From positions 1 to 64,000 of the forward strand of contig CANNQP010000002.1 in assembly GCA_947507875.1 (NCBI GenBank): DNA of 64,000 nucleotides. The letters are read 5' to 3'. Below the pieces are notes generated by a model, which was not told the origin of the DNA, searched no databases, and was given only the letters and a program-made list of their open reading frames with translations. This document shows, piece after piece, positions 13,125-22,463 of this stretch (the first letter of the stretch is position 1; every line of letters starts with the position of its first letter). Origin of the DNA: Verrucomicrobiaceae bacterium. GTDB taxonomy: Bacteria; Verrucomicrobiota; Verrucomicrobiia; Verrucomicrobiales; Verrucomicrobiaceae. The translations under genes were made by a program, and so were the position numbers.

Positions 13125-15684
13125 CCCTCACCCCGATCTTCTCCACCGGGATCGCTTCAAAGCCCAGCTTGAACGCCGGTGACTCGGGCTTGAGGCGGAA
13201 GTCGTCGTTTTTCCAGTCCATGAACTTGGGATCGGCGATGAGGCTGTGTTGGTCCCAGCCTTCGGCTTGCCAGGAGGTCCATTCGTCGAGGGGTTCGCAT
13301 TCGGTGAGGCGGATGTCGTCGATGAAGATCTGGCCCTTGGGCTCGTGGCAGTCGATGCGGATCCAGAAGTGCTTCATCCAGGGTTTCCAGGTGGTTTCGT
13401 TTTCGCGGAGCATGCGACCGGTGGCTTCGAACTCGGTCCACTCGGGGGTGGCGGTGATGCTGGTGCTGCCGGCCTGCCAGTAGCCTTCGCCGTTTTTGAA
13501 GCTGGCGAAGGCGAGGCTGAGCTTCGCAGTGGGTTCGGTGGATCGGATGCGCAGACGCATGCGGTAGGCGGCGCCGGGCTTGATGGGGATGTCGGGGCCG
13601 TGGAAGACGGTCTTCGGATTGCCGGGATCGGTGCCGAGGGCGCAGTCGGCACGCAAGGCACCGTCGGCGACGACGAGTTGCACGTCTTTGTTGGGGCGAT
13701 GGTTGAAGCCCCAGCCTTTCGGGGTCTTGCCGGGCTCGGCGGTGTCGAAGCTTTCAGTGAGCAGCGGGGTTCCGGGCTTGTCGGGGCCGACTTTGTTCAC
13801 GCCGGTGACGACGGGATGACCGCCATTCCAGGCGAGATTGTGATCAATCGTGTTCCACTTGGCCGTGGCGTGGCGGATGTCGCCATACTTGACGCCGGGC
13901 GTGTCGCTGAACAGAATGTTTCGCTGGAAGCTGTTGCCGCTCATCATGGTGCCGTCGTCGCGGATGGCGTCCTTCGGGTGCAAGTCCATGCCGCGCATGC
14001 TGGCCCAGGCGAGCTGGCCGGCGACGGATTCGTAGCCTTGGATCATGGTGTCGATGTGGCTGGTGTAGAAGCGCTGCTCTTTGGTCCAGCCGTGCAGATC
14101 GAACTGAAACTTGCCACCGAGGGCGAAGATGTTGTTTTCGACGATGCAATCCCGCGAGTTGTGCATGTGGATGGGCGTGTGGGCGACGCGGAAGACGATG
14201 TTGCCGATGATGTCGATGCCGCCGGAGTTGTCGTCGGGGTAGAGGCCGAAGGTGAACCACGGATGCTTCAGCCCGCCGGCCTCCTGACCGCAGCCGATGA
14301 CGTCGTGGATCAAATTGTAGCGCCACTTGCTGCCACGGCTGCTGATCCAGTCGCGACCGCCGGTGTAGATCGCGCCGCCGTCCTGTGTCTCCAGGCAGAG
14401 GTGGTGGAGGTGGTTGTATTCGACGAGGAGGTTGTTCCCGCTCATCTGCACGCCCATGCGTGGACCGTCGTGGATGTGGCAATGCCGCACGGCATTGTCC
14501 ACGCCATACATGCTGACCCCGCAGGCGTTCTTGTTGAAGACGCCCATGTGATGGATGTGGCAGTCCTCGACGGCGTGGCCGGGGCCGGTGAGTGTCTTGC
14601 GATCGCCACCGCTGAGGCTGACGCCGTTGCTGCCGGTGAAGCTGATCTCGCAGCGGGAAACGCGCACGTTTTTGCCATCGCTCACGCCGACGCCGCTGCC
14701 GTGGAAAGCGCCGACCTTGGTGATGACGCACTTTTCGACGAGGCAGTCCTCCGCCCGCTCGAAGACGATGGCGCTGCCATGCGTGCCGGTGAGCGTGAGG
14801 CCGCGGATGGTGATGTGCTTCGCGCCTTTGATTTTGAAGAAGGCGTCGGTGAGGGGGAGGCGGATGTCACGTAGATCGAAATTCCGATTTCGATCATGTT
14901 GGGACGCGAAATTGGAATTTCGCGCTACTTCAGGCCAGAAATACAGCACGCCGGTGTGCTTGTCGTAAAACCACTCGCCGGGGGCGTCGAGCTCTTCGAG
15001 GGCGTTTTGGAAGTGGTAGCGGTTGTTCGGGTGGAGGTCGTAGGAGCAGTCTTTTTTCAGCGTGAGCAATCTCGTGGCGGGATCGAGCGACGCGACGGGC
15101 TCGAGGAAGTTCCACCAGCCGTATTGCGCGAAGATGTCGAGCTCCACGTCCTCGGGATGTGCCCAGGTGCGAACGTCCTCGGGCTTCACGAAGAGCGTGC
15201 GTTTCCAAAGATGCCCCTCAGGCGCACCCGCAGGCGGAAACAGTGCGACGAAGGCCCAGCCGCCGTAGAGCGGGTCCTTCGCGTCGAAGTTCGGATAACG
15301 GGCGAGGATCTGGCGTTCGCCTTCGCAGAGCAGTTGTTTGGGGAGAAAGCCTTTCGGCAGCAGCTTCGAGACATCGGCTTTGACGATCTCGCTGGTGTGT
15401 TTTTCCCAGCCGGTGACTTTGGGGCCGCCGATGAGGGTGCTGTTCGTTCCGGTGAAGGTGATGTTCGAATCGGTGGCTTCGAGCGTGAGCGGCGTGAGGA
15501 GCCCGGTGGTGCCTTCGGGGAAGAAGATGGTCGCAGGAGAGGTGTCACCGGCCTGGCGGGCCTCGCGGAGTTTTTTCAGCGCGGCGTGCGGCGGGAGATC
15601 GGGGGTGATGGGGATGTCGATGGCATGTCCGAGGGACAGAAGGGACGCAAAGGACAGAAGGGTCGTAGTGAGGCGGAGCGACAT
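13108..15684 (-). CDS. Secreted right-handed beta-helix protein with C-terminal carbohydrate-binding-like domain
   Basis: An 858-residue exported protein. The signal peptide is MSLRLTTTLLSFASLLSLGHA; in-frame ATGs at 15699 and 15723 are alternative starts. Residues about 290-560 have repeated short turns with Asn/His/Cys/Gly spacing (ITIRGLTLTGTHGSAIVF, VEKCVITKVGAF, VEDCHIHHMGVFNKN, VRHCHIHDGPRMG, VEYNHLHHL) typical of parallel beta-helix polysaccharide-active enzymes. Residues about 650-800 (FDTAEPGKTPKGWGFNHRP through IFIDDIRLTECEP) look like a jelly-roll carbohydrate-binding module. It probably degrades or binds a plant or algal polysaccharide; the exact activity is unknown. Two perfect inverted repeats sit inside the gene at 14874-14924. 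Confidence 0.75.
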   Translation of the reverse strand: MSLRLTTTLLSFASLLSLGHAIDIPITPDLPPHAALKKLREARQAGDTSPATIFFPEGTTGLLTPLTLEATDSNITFTGTNSTLIGGPKVTGWEKHTSEIVKADVSKLLPKGFLPKQLLCEGERQILARYPNFDAKDPLYGGWAFVALFPPAGAPEGHLWKRTLFVKPEDVRTWAHPEDVELDIFAQYGWWNFLEPVASLDPATRLLTLKKDCSYDLHPNNRYHFQNALEELDAPGEWFYDKHTGVLYFWPEVARNSNFASQHDRNRNFDLRDIRLPLTDAFFKIKGAKHITIRGLTLTGTHGSAIVFERAEDCLVEKCVITKVGAFHGSGVGVSDGKNVRVSRCEISFTGSNGVSLSGGDRKTLTGPGHAVEDCHIHHMGVFNKNACGVSMYGVDNAVRHCHIHDGPRMGVQMSGNNLLVEYNHLHHLCLETQDGGAIYTGGRDWISSRGSKWRYNLIHDVIGCGQEAGGLKHPWFTFGLYPDDNSGGIDIIGNIVFRVAHTPIHMHNSRDCIVENNIFALGGKFQFDLHGWTKEQRFYTSHIDTMIQGYESVAGQLAWASMRGMDLHPKDAIRDDGTMMSGNSFQRNILFSDTPGVKYGDIRHATAKWNTIDHNLAWNGGHPVVTGVNKVGPDKPGTPLLTESFDTAEPGKTPKGWGFNHRPNKDVQLVVADGALRADCALGTDPGNPKTVFHGPDIPIKPGAAYRMRLRIRSTEPTAKLSLAFASFKNGEGYWQAGSTSITATPEWTEFEATGRMLRENETTWKPWMKHFWIRIDCHEPKGQIFIDDIRLTECEPLDEWTSWQAEGWDQHSLIADPKFMDWKNDDFRLKPESPAFKLGFEAIPVEKIGVRAIPQD
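14874..14924. repeat. Pair of perfect palindromic hairpins inside a coding region
   Basis: Arms GATCGAAAT/ATTTCGATC (14874-14895, four-base loop) and CGCGAAATT/AATTTCGCG (14905-14924, two-base loop) lie nine bases apart. The pair spans 51 bases, a multiple of three, and encodes an Asn/Arg/Phe-rich segment (RNSNFASQHDRNRNF) unlike its surroundings, consistent with an in-frame palindromic element. Confidence 0.6.
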
Positions 15685-15831
15685 GCGAGGTGTTGGCATA
15701 GCCGAAAGGCCGTGACGGAGCAAAGGCGGGCTGTAGGCGGATTTTGGCAGACAACGAAACGCCGCTGGGTGGTCCGCAGTGGCGTCTGAGAATGACCGAA
15801 GCTTTGTCTTACTTGGTGAGGAAGCCAGCCA

Positions 15832-17346
15832 TCATGGCGCGGCTTCTTGGCTTGCGCTTGAAGAAGACTTGGCTGCCTTTGGCAACAGGATGGGCGCGTC
15901 GCCGCCAGCGGCGATCATTTCAGGGTAAAGGGCATCCCACCAGCTCTGATAGGCGGGCAGTAGCTTTTGCACGACTGGCTGACGGACAGGAGCGAGGTCC
16001 ACCTGGCAGCCAGGATCGCGCCTCACATCATAGAGCGCCCAGCCATCGCCGTGCGTGATGCCCCAGTGGAAAAGAGCGTTGCGCGTGTAGATGTCTTTGT
16101 TCAGCCCATTCATGACTCGACGCAGGCCGTTGCAGCGATTTTGTTTGTCATTCCGGCACACGCCAGTCGGATCAGCACAGGGTCGATTGCGAACGAATAG
16201 GTAATGCCCCCAGCGCACCGCTGCTTGGGTGTCACGATGCTGAGCAGCGGTGCCCCCTGGCCAACGGGTGACGTGCTGAAAAAGCATGCGCCCCTGAAAC
16301 CATGGATCGTCTCCACGCTCCAGCAGTGAAGTCAGGCGATGTCCTTCGAGCTTGGCAGCCACCGCTGGCTCCAGCTGGATTCCAGCCAGATCGATGAGCG
16401 TGGGCACGACGTCCAAATGAGCAGTGAGCGCATCGACTTGCCTTGGCACCCAATGCCCTGGCCAGCGCCAGAAAGAGATGGCGCGTGTGCCACCAGGCCA
16501 GACGGTACATTTGCAGCCACGCATGTCGGCATTGTGAAGGTCGATGCCATAGGTGCCGCCATTGTCGCTCATGAAGATGACGATCGTGTCTTTTTCCAAA
16601 CCCTGTTGCTTCAGGTAATCCAACAAGCGCCCCACGTTCCAATCCAGGTTCGCCACCATGCCAGCATAGCTGGCGTGCTGGGCGCTCAGAGCCTTACGGT
16701 AGGGGGCGATGTAGGACTCTGGAGCCGCCAGTGGGCTGTGCGGGGAATAGCTGGCCAAGTAAAGAAAGTAGGGCTTTCGGGGCTGGATCTGCGGTTCTGT
16801 GCGACGCTCGCGTATGAACCGAATCGCTTCCTCAAAATAGACGTCTTCTCGATAGCCCTTTCGCTGCTCGGGTGGGCCGCCATTGCGAACCATGGATGGA
16901 TCAAACGGAACCGTGCCGCCCTGACGAGAGGTGATGCTGAGGTCAAAACCACGCTGATGGGCACTGTAGCCTTCCCCCTCACCGAGGTGCCATTTGCCAA
17001 TGAAGCAGCTTTCGTAATTCGCTTTTTTCAATAGCTGCGGCAGCAGAATGGCTGAGCGATTCAGGTGCTCGCGCGGCGGCAGCGTATGGGTCACGCCCTG
17101 ACGCAAGGGATCGCGACCGGTCAGCAAAGCAGCACGTGTCAGCGAACAAGAGGGCGAGACACAAAAGTCGGTGAAGCGCACGCTCTCGTCATGAAGTGCA
17201 TCCAGTCGAGGCGTCTTGAGGACTGGGTTGCCATGCCTGCCCAGATCGCCATAACCCATATCGTCCGCTAGAATGAGAATGATGTCTGGCGTCGCCGCAG
17301 AGGCCTGCATGAGGCAAAGGAAAAGCATGAACAATCGAGCAAGCAT
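15832..17346 (-). CDS. Secreted sulfatase with variant CSLTR motif
   Basis: A 504-residue member of the sulfatase/alkaline phosphatase superfamily, predicted to remove sulfate esters from sulfated polysaccharides outside the cytoplasm. The signal peptide is MLARLFMLFLCLMQASA. The metal-binding LILADDMGYGDLGRHG, GKWHLGEG and FMSDNGGTYG blocks are present. The formylglycine region reads SPSCSLTRAALLTGR with Cys67: Leu replaces the Pro/Ala of the usual C-x-P/A-x-R recognition motif. The start is the ATG at 17344-17346; a TTG at 17376 adjoins the previous stop. It is transcribed towards the beta-helix gene on the same strand and could belong with it to a polysaccharide-use function. Confidence 0.88.
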   Translation of the reverse strand: MLARLFMLFLCLMQASAATPDIILILADDMGYGDLGRHGNPVLKTPRLDALHDESVRFTDFCVSPSCSLTRAALLTGRDPLRQGVTHTLPPREHLNRSAILLPQLLKKANYESCFIGKWHLGEGEGYSAHQRGFDLSITSRQGGTVPFDPSMVRNGGPPEQRKGYREDVYFEEAIRFIRERRTEPQIQPRKPYFLYLASYSPHSPLAAPESYIAPYRKALSAQHASYAGMVANLDWNVGRLLDYLKQQGLEKDTIVIFMSDNGGTYGIDLHNADMRGCKCTVWPGGTRAISFWRWPGHWVPRQVDALTAHLDVVPTLIDLAGIQLEPAVAAKLEGHRLTSLLERGDDPWFQGRMLFQHVTRWPGGTAAQHRDTQAAVRWGHYLFVRNRPCADPTGVCRNDKQNRCNGLRRVMNGLNKDIYTRNALFHWGITHGDGWALYDVRRDPGCQVDLAPVRQPVVQKLLPAYQSWWDALYPEMIAAGGDAPILLPKAAKSSSSASQEAAP

Positions 17347-17376
17347 GGGCGAGGAAGGTTGCACTCTTGTCTCCAA

Positions 17377-18078
17377 CTAGCCAGGCATCGCCTCGGCTAA
17401 GCGGTCGAGCCGTCGCCACTCTCCGGGTGCCAATCCCTCTAGGGTGTGGGTGCCAAAGCGACTTCGATGTAGCGCTTCGACATGCCATCCCTGGCTAGCA
17501 AACATGCGGCGCACTTGGTGATAGCGCCCCTCTTGCAGGGTCAGGTCGGCTTGGCAGGGGCTTTTGATTTCTAGCCGAGCAGGCAGGCAGGGACGATCTT
17601 CGCCCCTCAGCAGGAGCTGACCCGAGGCGAACACGGCCACCAGCGCGTCATCCAACGGGCGATCCACGGTGACTTCATAGACCTTTTCCACCTGAGCGCG
17701 GGGCGAGGTGTAGCGCTGGACGATTTGCCCCACGTCAGTGATCAGCAGCAAGCCGCTGGTATCCTTGTCGAGCCTCCCCACGCTCGTGACCGGTGGATTG
17801 CGGGCCAACCATCGGCGAGGCAGCCATTCGTAGATCGTATCGCCTTCCCCATCGGCATGCGTGCAGACATATCCCAACGGTTTGTGAAACACGGCCAGCA
17901 AACCTTCAGGCGCTTCCAGCGGCTGCTGATCCAGGAGGACCTCAGCGGCGTTCACACGCGCATCAGCACGTTTTGCCACGGCACCCGCGACTTGCACCCG
18001 CCCAGCACGCACGATGGCCTCAGCCTCACGACGTGAGCAGTAGCCGAGAGCGGAGAGCACTTGATCAAGACGACGCAT
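17377..18078 (-). CDS. RsuA/RluB/RluE-family pseudouridine synthase
   Basis: A 233-residue rRNA pseudouridine synthase. An N-terminal S4 RNA-binding domain (RRLDQVLSALGYCSRREAEAIVRAGRVQVAG) precedes the catalytic domain with VTSVGRLDKDTSGLLLITD, where the Asp of GRLDKDTSG is the conserved catalytic residue. EKVYEVTVD, LEIKSP and QEGRYHQVRRMFASQGWHVEALHRSRFG complete the RsuA signature. Which rRNA uridine is modified cannot be told. In-frame ATGs at 18087 and 18078 are nearly equivalent. The stop is 30 bases before the sulfatase ATG. Confidence 0.9.
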   Translation of the reverse strand: MRRLDQVLSALGYCSRREAEAIVRAGRVQVAGAVAKRADARVNAAEVLLDQQPLEAPEGLLAVFHKPLGYVCTHADGEGDTIYEWLPRRWLARNPPVTSVGRLDKDTSGLLLITDVGQIVQRYTSPRAQVEKVYEVTVDRPLDDALVAVFASGQLLLRGEDRPCLPARLEIKSPCQADLTLQEGRYHQVRRMFASQGWHVEALHRSRFGTHTLEGLAPGEWRRLDRLAEAMPG

Positions 18079-18137
18079 AGCAGGCATGGCAGGAGGGGTG
18101 AGGCAGGCTCACACTTTGATGTTCATGGAGGGTGGAG

Positions 18138-18629
18138 TCAGTCACGCGGCATCTCTAACTCGATGCCAAAAAAATCCACAAAGACGGCCCGATACACGGA
18201 CCTTTTGAACTTTGGAACCCAACTCATCTGAAACTCAGAGGGCTTGATCCAACGCCACTGACTAAATTCTTGATGGGTGGCGGCCAAGTTGATGTCTTCA
18301 TCTCGACCCATGTAGCGACAGCGAAAGTAGGCCTGCTCTTGGCCACCATAGATGCCATACTTCAGGCGGCCTTTACTGAAAGCGTAACGATAGCCTCCTC
18401 GTTTTTCCAAGACCTTTAGGCTTTCGCGCGTGACGCCAATTTCCTCAGCCAGCTCTCGGAAAAGCGCGGTTTCGTCATCCTCGCCTTCATCGATGCCTCC
18501 TTGGGGGAACTGCCAAGCGCCTTTGACATTGAGTCGTTCAGCCACAAAGATGCAACCGTCTTCGCGTTCGAGGATCGCGGCGACGTTCGGACGATAAACG
18601 ATAGGAGTGACGGCAGTGGTAGCGGCCAT
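18138..18629 (-). CDS. rppH: RNA pyrophosphohydrolase-like Nudix enzyme
   Basis: A 163-residue Nudix protein resembling RppH/diadenosine polyphosphate hydrolase, which removes pyrophosphate from 5' triphosphate RNA and starts its decay. It carries YRPNVAAILEREDG, GAWQFPQGGIDEGEDDETALFR and ELAEEIGV (the Nudix box), then EQAYFRCRYMG and EFSQWRWIKPSEF, all at positions typical of RppH. An alternative role as an Ap4A hydrolase cannot be excluded. It lies upstream of the pseudouridine synthase on the same strand, 60 bases apart. Confidence 0.85.
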   Translation of the reverse strand: MAATTAVTPIVYRPNVAAILEREDGCIFVAERLNVKGAWQFPQGGIDEGEDDETALFRELAEEIGVTRESLKVLEKRGGYRYAFSKGRLKYGIYGGQEQAYFRCRYMGRDEDINLAATHQEFSQWRWIKPSEFQMSWVPKFKRSVYRAVFVDFFGIELEMPRD

Positions 18630-18888
18630 GGGTAGGCATCCATGTCACATTCACGTCGCTTGTCACGTCTCGGAGCGATTTGAGTGCGCCCTTCATGGGC
18701 AATCGTGCCACCCAAAAGAGGGCAGCGGCATGGAGTGTTGCTTATCAGCTCATGAGATTGCACATGACTCCTGACGTTTGTTGTTTGAAGACAACAACGA
18801 CTTCCAGCATCGGAATAACCAATAGATTCAACTATTTTGAAATCTTCTCCAAAATAGACTTTCTCTCTGATTCTGCCATGGGTGAGCC
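18630..18888. promoter_or_regulatory. Divergent intergenic region with two hairpins ahead of rlmH
   Basis: 259 bases between rppH and rlmH. Two small perfect inverted repeats lie in the AT-rich half: TTGTTGT/ACAACAA (18778-18797) and CTATTTTG/CAAAATAG (18832-18857). They could form in the rlmH leader RNA. No clear promoter boxes were chosen. Confidence 0.35.
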
Positions 18889-19329
18889 ATGCATTGGAAA
18901 CTCATCACCGTGGGAAAACCCGCCCTCCCCTGGGCGCGTGCTGCTGTGGAGGATTATCTTACACGTCTCAAACGAAGCATCAAAGTGGAGCACCTGGTGA
19001 TCAAAGAAGGCCCCCGAGATGCTGTGGAACAGGCTTTGCTTCATGCCAGTAGTGATAGCCTGAGAATTGTGTTGGATGAGCGTGGGAAAGCGCTCCGAAG
19101 CCTGGAATTAGCAGCATGGGTGAATGATCAGCAATTGAAAGGCACGAAGCGGGCTGCGTTCATTATTGGAGGTGCTGAAGGACATTCATCACAGTTCCGC
19201 AACCAAGCGGATCTTTGTCTGAGTCTTTCTAACTTTACCCTACAACATGAAATAGCCCTCGTGGTGGTGGCAGAGCAACTTTACCGGGCTTATAGCATCT
19301 TACGCAAAGAACCTTATCACCGAGAATGA
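18889..19329 (+). CDS. rlmH: 23S rRNA (pseudouridine1915-N3)-methyltransferase
   Basis: A 146-residue SPOUT-class methyltransferase that methylates N3 of pseudouridine 1915 in helix 69 of 23S rRNA using SAM. The family end-to-end pattern is present: KLITVGKP at the N-terminus, LDERGKALRSLELAAW, the SAM-pocket loop FIIGGAEGH, and the C-terminal knot ALVVVAEQLYRAYSILRKEP ending YHRE. The length is normal (about 155 in E. coli). It stands alone on the plus strand, with a leader containing two hairpins. Confidence 0.95.
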   Translation: MHWKLITVGKPALPWARAAVEDYLTRLKRSIKVEHLVIKEGPRDAVEQALLHASSDSLRIVLDERGKALRSLELAAWVNDQQLKGTKRAAFIIGGAEGHSSQFRNQADLCLSLSNFTLQHEIALVVVAEQLYRAYSILRKEPYHRE

Positions 19330-19449
19330 GCACTTTTGACGCATGTTCAGATTCGTCTTGATGGGTTATTTTCGACCTGTTTCCCCTTGTTGATGGGCTA
19401 ATCTCTCTTGATATTTAGAGATCAGCATAATCTCCTCTCAAAGTTGCTC

Positions 19450-22395
19450 ATGTCGTCTTCTGCGTTCCGCAACATGATCCAACCCTGCTCCTATGGCATG
19501 TTTGGAACGGATGCCGACGGCAAGGAGTCCCCCTTTGATCCACAAATAAGCCATGAGGGCATGGAGCCCTTGTTGGCCGCACTGGTCGAAAATGCGCCCG
19601 TGCCGATGGCGATGTTTGACCGGCAGATGAACTACATGCTAGCGAATCGAGCCTGGATCGACGAATTCGGCCTGAACAGCACAGAACCCCTGATAGGTCG
19701 CAGTCATTATGAAGTCTTTCCCTGCCTTCACCCCGGATGGAAGGAGGTTTATGAAAAAGCACTCCAAGGGCACGTCATGCGCAGTGAACAGGATGCCCAG
19801 GGAGACGACGCAGAGACAGGTATTGTTTATCGCTGGGAAGTAAGACCTTGGCAACGTCGATCCAATGCGAGTGTTGAAGGCCTCATGATCACGTGCGAGC
19901 GTTTCGCACGACCGAAAGCCACAACCTTGCCGCACATGGCACCCCTGCAAGTTCGCGCAAGGGCCAACCCTGAGCAGAGGCAGATTCAAAAAGCGGAACT
20001 CGCGATTCCTGAAGTCTTGCTCGACGACCGTGGCATCATCCTCAAGGCCAATGCTGCCGCGGTAAATCTGTCCTTAGCACGAGGGCTACCGGAGAAGAAA
20101 ACCACATTTTGGCAGGCCTTTGCTCGCACCATCGCCGAAGTCACGCTGTTGAAAAGCCAACTCCTGGACAGCTTCACGCACTTGCAGCAGCCAAAGGGTC
20201 CGAACGCGGTACAATTGAGCTTAAAGTCTGGTGAAGAACTGGACTCTTCCGGGCCTTTCTCTCAAGCCGATCGCGAGGTTAGCCCAGCCTCATGGTTGAT
20301 TATCAAACCGGAAAGAAGTGAACTCTACACCGCCATCGCGTTGCCGCCTGAGGTGATGACTTCTGCGCGAACGGCTGGTCTTCCGCCGAACCTTCCCCCC
20401 CTCAACCATGAGACGGCCTTAATCCCACCACGGCTGTCGGCGCAGCCCATGGAACCCGCCGTTCAGGCGCGCTTAGCCTCAGAACACCGGCAGCAACCCA
20501 ACGATCTTTCGCGCACGGTTCCAGAAGGCACTGTTTTCCAAGAAGTGGAGCGCGACAAGAGACCTCAGCCTCAACCTTTTCAGAGCTATCTTCATGCCTT
20601 ACCCTGCGGCGTATTGGTGCTCGATGACATGGGCCTTGTGGTTTTCCAAAATCAGCAGCTAACTCGGCTGCTTGGTCAATCAGCACTCCCCGAGCAAACC
20701 GTGGAAGATTGGCTAGCGGCAGCGTGTCCTGATTCAGCGCATCGCCACCAAGTGGCAAGTGTTTGGCGAGAAGATGTCTGGAGACGGCAGCTTACGCGTT
20801 GCTTCTCTTTGGCTACAGCGGATGGATGGTTGAAAGCCTTGGAATTTCAACCAACCGGGCTTCCTGGCGGAGGTCTCCTTGTCTGCATTCAAGACGCGAC
20901 CGAAAAATGCCTTCATGAAGATTTGCTTCGACTCAGCGAAAACAAGTCGCGTGCGATCTTGCAGGCATCACCAATAGCCATCGCACGGCTCGACAAAACA
21001 GGCGCTGTGTTGGAGGTAAACGGTGCCGCAGAGCATCTCTTTGGCCAGTCCAGGAGCGAACTGCAGAGACACCCCATCCAAAAATGGTTGGATGAGCCCA
21101 GCGCCACCATGCTTTCCTCCGCGATCCTGTGGACACCTGAGCGAGGCACGCCCCCATTGCTCGACCTCGTAATCCAGCCTGCGGAAACGCAGGACAGCAT
21201 CCCCGTTTGCCTGCGACTAGCACCGGTGATGGACGCAGACGGGCAGCCTCATCATACGATTTGCTTTTTTCAGCCCAAACCCCAAACGCAGCCGTCATCC
21301 ACAGAAGTACCAAGCCCATCGTTTAGCACGGGGCCGAGCGAAGAGATTTTGCTGCTAAAAACGAACATCCATGGACGCATCAAGGAATGCACGGCCAGGG
21401 GGTTGCAGCGACTGGGGCTTTCCGCATCGGAGTCCATCGGACGCCCCCTGCACCTTCACTTTTGCCCCAGTGATGCCACCAGCTTTTATGAAGAGTTGCG
21501 TCGGCACGCCACCTTGGCCCATGATTCATTTCAAGAACTGACCTGCTACTCGGCCCAGGGCCAACGCCATGCCCTATGCGTGAAAACCTATGCACTGGGA
21601 GCTGGCAGCTATGACTTCGCCATCGTTGAAAAGGTCATCTCGCCTCAGCAGGTGGAAAACCAGCTCAATCCTCAGGCAGAGGTGCCATTGACTGCGGCTC
21701 AGCATCCCCTGTCGGTTGGGCTGAGGAAAGACCATCTAGCCAAGATCGATCTGGGGCGAGAACATCTCGTTCTCACAGAGACCCATCATCGGATCAAAAA
21801 CCATCTTCAGATCGTCTCCAGTTTGCTGAATCTAGAATCGAATACGATCAGCGATCCCACCGCTCGACTGGCCCTGCAGTCGAGTCAGAACCGTGTGCTA
21901 GCGATCGCGGATCTGAATCAGCACTTGTATGAAGCGATCCTAGGCTCAGGCGAAAACTTCATCACCTTCGTGCATGGCCTAGTGCATCGCCTGCGTGAAT
22001 GCTACGCGGTGCCAGCCACACGCGTGAATGTTCAAATCGATCTCGAAGCGAGTTCGATTCAGCGAGCATGGCTCATGCCTTTAGCACTGATTTTGAATGA
22101 AAGTCTCTCCAACTGTTTCGAACATGCCTTTCCTGAAGATCGCTCAGGGGTCGTGCGTGTCATTTTCCAACTCAGAGAGGAGCAGGGGGAGCTCAAGATC
22201 ACCGACGACGGAATCGGGATGCCACTTGACTGCAATGGCCATGGCCATGGGTTGAAGATTCTCTCCGTTTTTGCCGAACAAATGCGCGGCCAGTTGTGGC
22301 TTGGCCACCCAAAAACCGGAGGCACCGAAGTGCTGCTTCGATTTCCGATTGGAAAGATGAGCTCATCGCTATCTCAGCCAGCAGACAACGCATGA
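19450..22395 (+). CDS. Soluble multi-PAS sensor histidine kinase, HisKA_2 type
   Basis: A 981-residue kinase from the ATG at 19450; an in-frame TTG at 19408 is less likely. Up to five PAS-like segments are visible: about residues 35-130 (ENAPVPMAMFDRQMNYMLAN), 190-230 (LLDDRGIILKANAAAVN), 390-430 (PCGVLVLDDMGLVVFQN), 500-560 (ASPIAIARLDKTGAVLEVNG) and 635-680 (KTNIHGRIKECTARGL). The H-box ETHHRIKNHLQIVSSLLNL (around His779/780) and a HATPase domain with NESLSNCFEHAF and ITDDGIGMP then GHGLKIL define the HisKA_2/HWE-like class. There is no transmembrane segment or signal peptide, so it senses something in the cytoplasm. No response regulator is adjacent. Confidence 0.88.
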   Translation: MSSSAFRNMIQPCSYGMFGTDADGKESPFDPQISHEGMEPLLAALVENAPVPMAMFDRQMNYMLANRAWIDEFGLNSTEPLIGRSHYEVFPCLHPGWKEVYEKALQGHVMRSEQDAQGDDAETGIVYRWEVRPWQRRSNASVEGLMITCERFARPKATTLPHMAPLQVRARANPEQRQIQKAELAIPEVLLDDRGIILKANAAAVNLSLARGLPEKKTTFWQAFARTIAEVTLLKSQLLDSFTHLQQPKGPNAVQLSLKSGEELDSSGPFSQADREVSPASWLIIKPERSELYTAIALPPEVMTSARTAGLPPNLPPLNHETALIPPRLSAQPMEPAVQARLASEHRQQPNDLSRTVPEGTVFQEVERDKRPQPQPFQSYLHALPCGVLVLDDMGLVVFQNQQLTRLLGQSALPEQTVEDWLAAACPDSAHRHQVASVWREDVWRRQLTRCFSLATADGWLKALEFQPTGLPGGGLLVCIQDATEKCLHEDLLRLSENKSRAILQASPIAIARLDKTGAVLEVNGAAEHLFGQSRSELQRHPIQKWLDEPSATMLSSAILWTPERGTPPLLDLVIQPAETQDSIPVCLRLAPVMDADGQPHHTICFFQPKPQTQPSSTEVPSPSFSTGPSEEILLLKTNIHGRIKECTARGLQRLGLSASESIGRPLHLHFCPSDATSFYEELRRHATLAHDSFQELTCYSAQGQRHALCVKTYALGAGSYDFAIVEKVISPQQVENQLNPQAEVPLTAAQHPLSVGLRKDHLAKIDLGREHLVLTETHHRIKNHLQIVSSLLNLESNTISDPTARLALQSSQNRVLAIADLNQHLYEAILGSGENFITFVHGLVHRLRECYAVPATRVNVQIDLEASSIQRAWLMPLALILNESLSNCFEHAFPEDRSGVVRVIFQLREEQGELKITDDGIGMPLDCNGHGHGLKILSVFAEQMRGQLWLGHPKTGGTEVLLRFPIGKMSSSLSQPADNA

Positions 22396-22463
22396 TCGCT
22401 GGGAGATCGAGACTTGTGACAACGTACAAGCTGGCCATAGAAAAACATCCACCCCCCTTTATC

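Noticed and set aside
13246..14874. 542-codon open frame on the plus strand inside the beta-helix gene
   Set aside because: Antisense shadow rich in Ala/Val/Asp; the minus-strand gene has a signal peptide and a recognisable fold.
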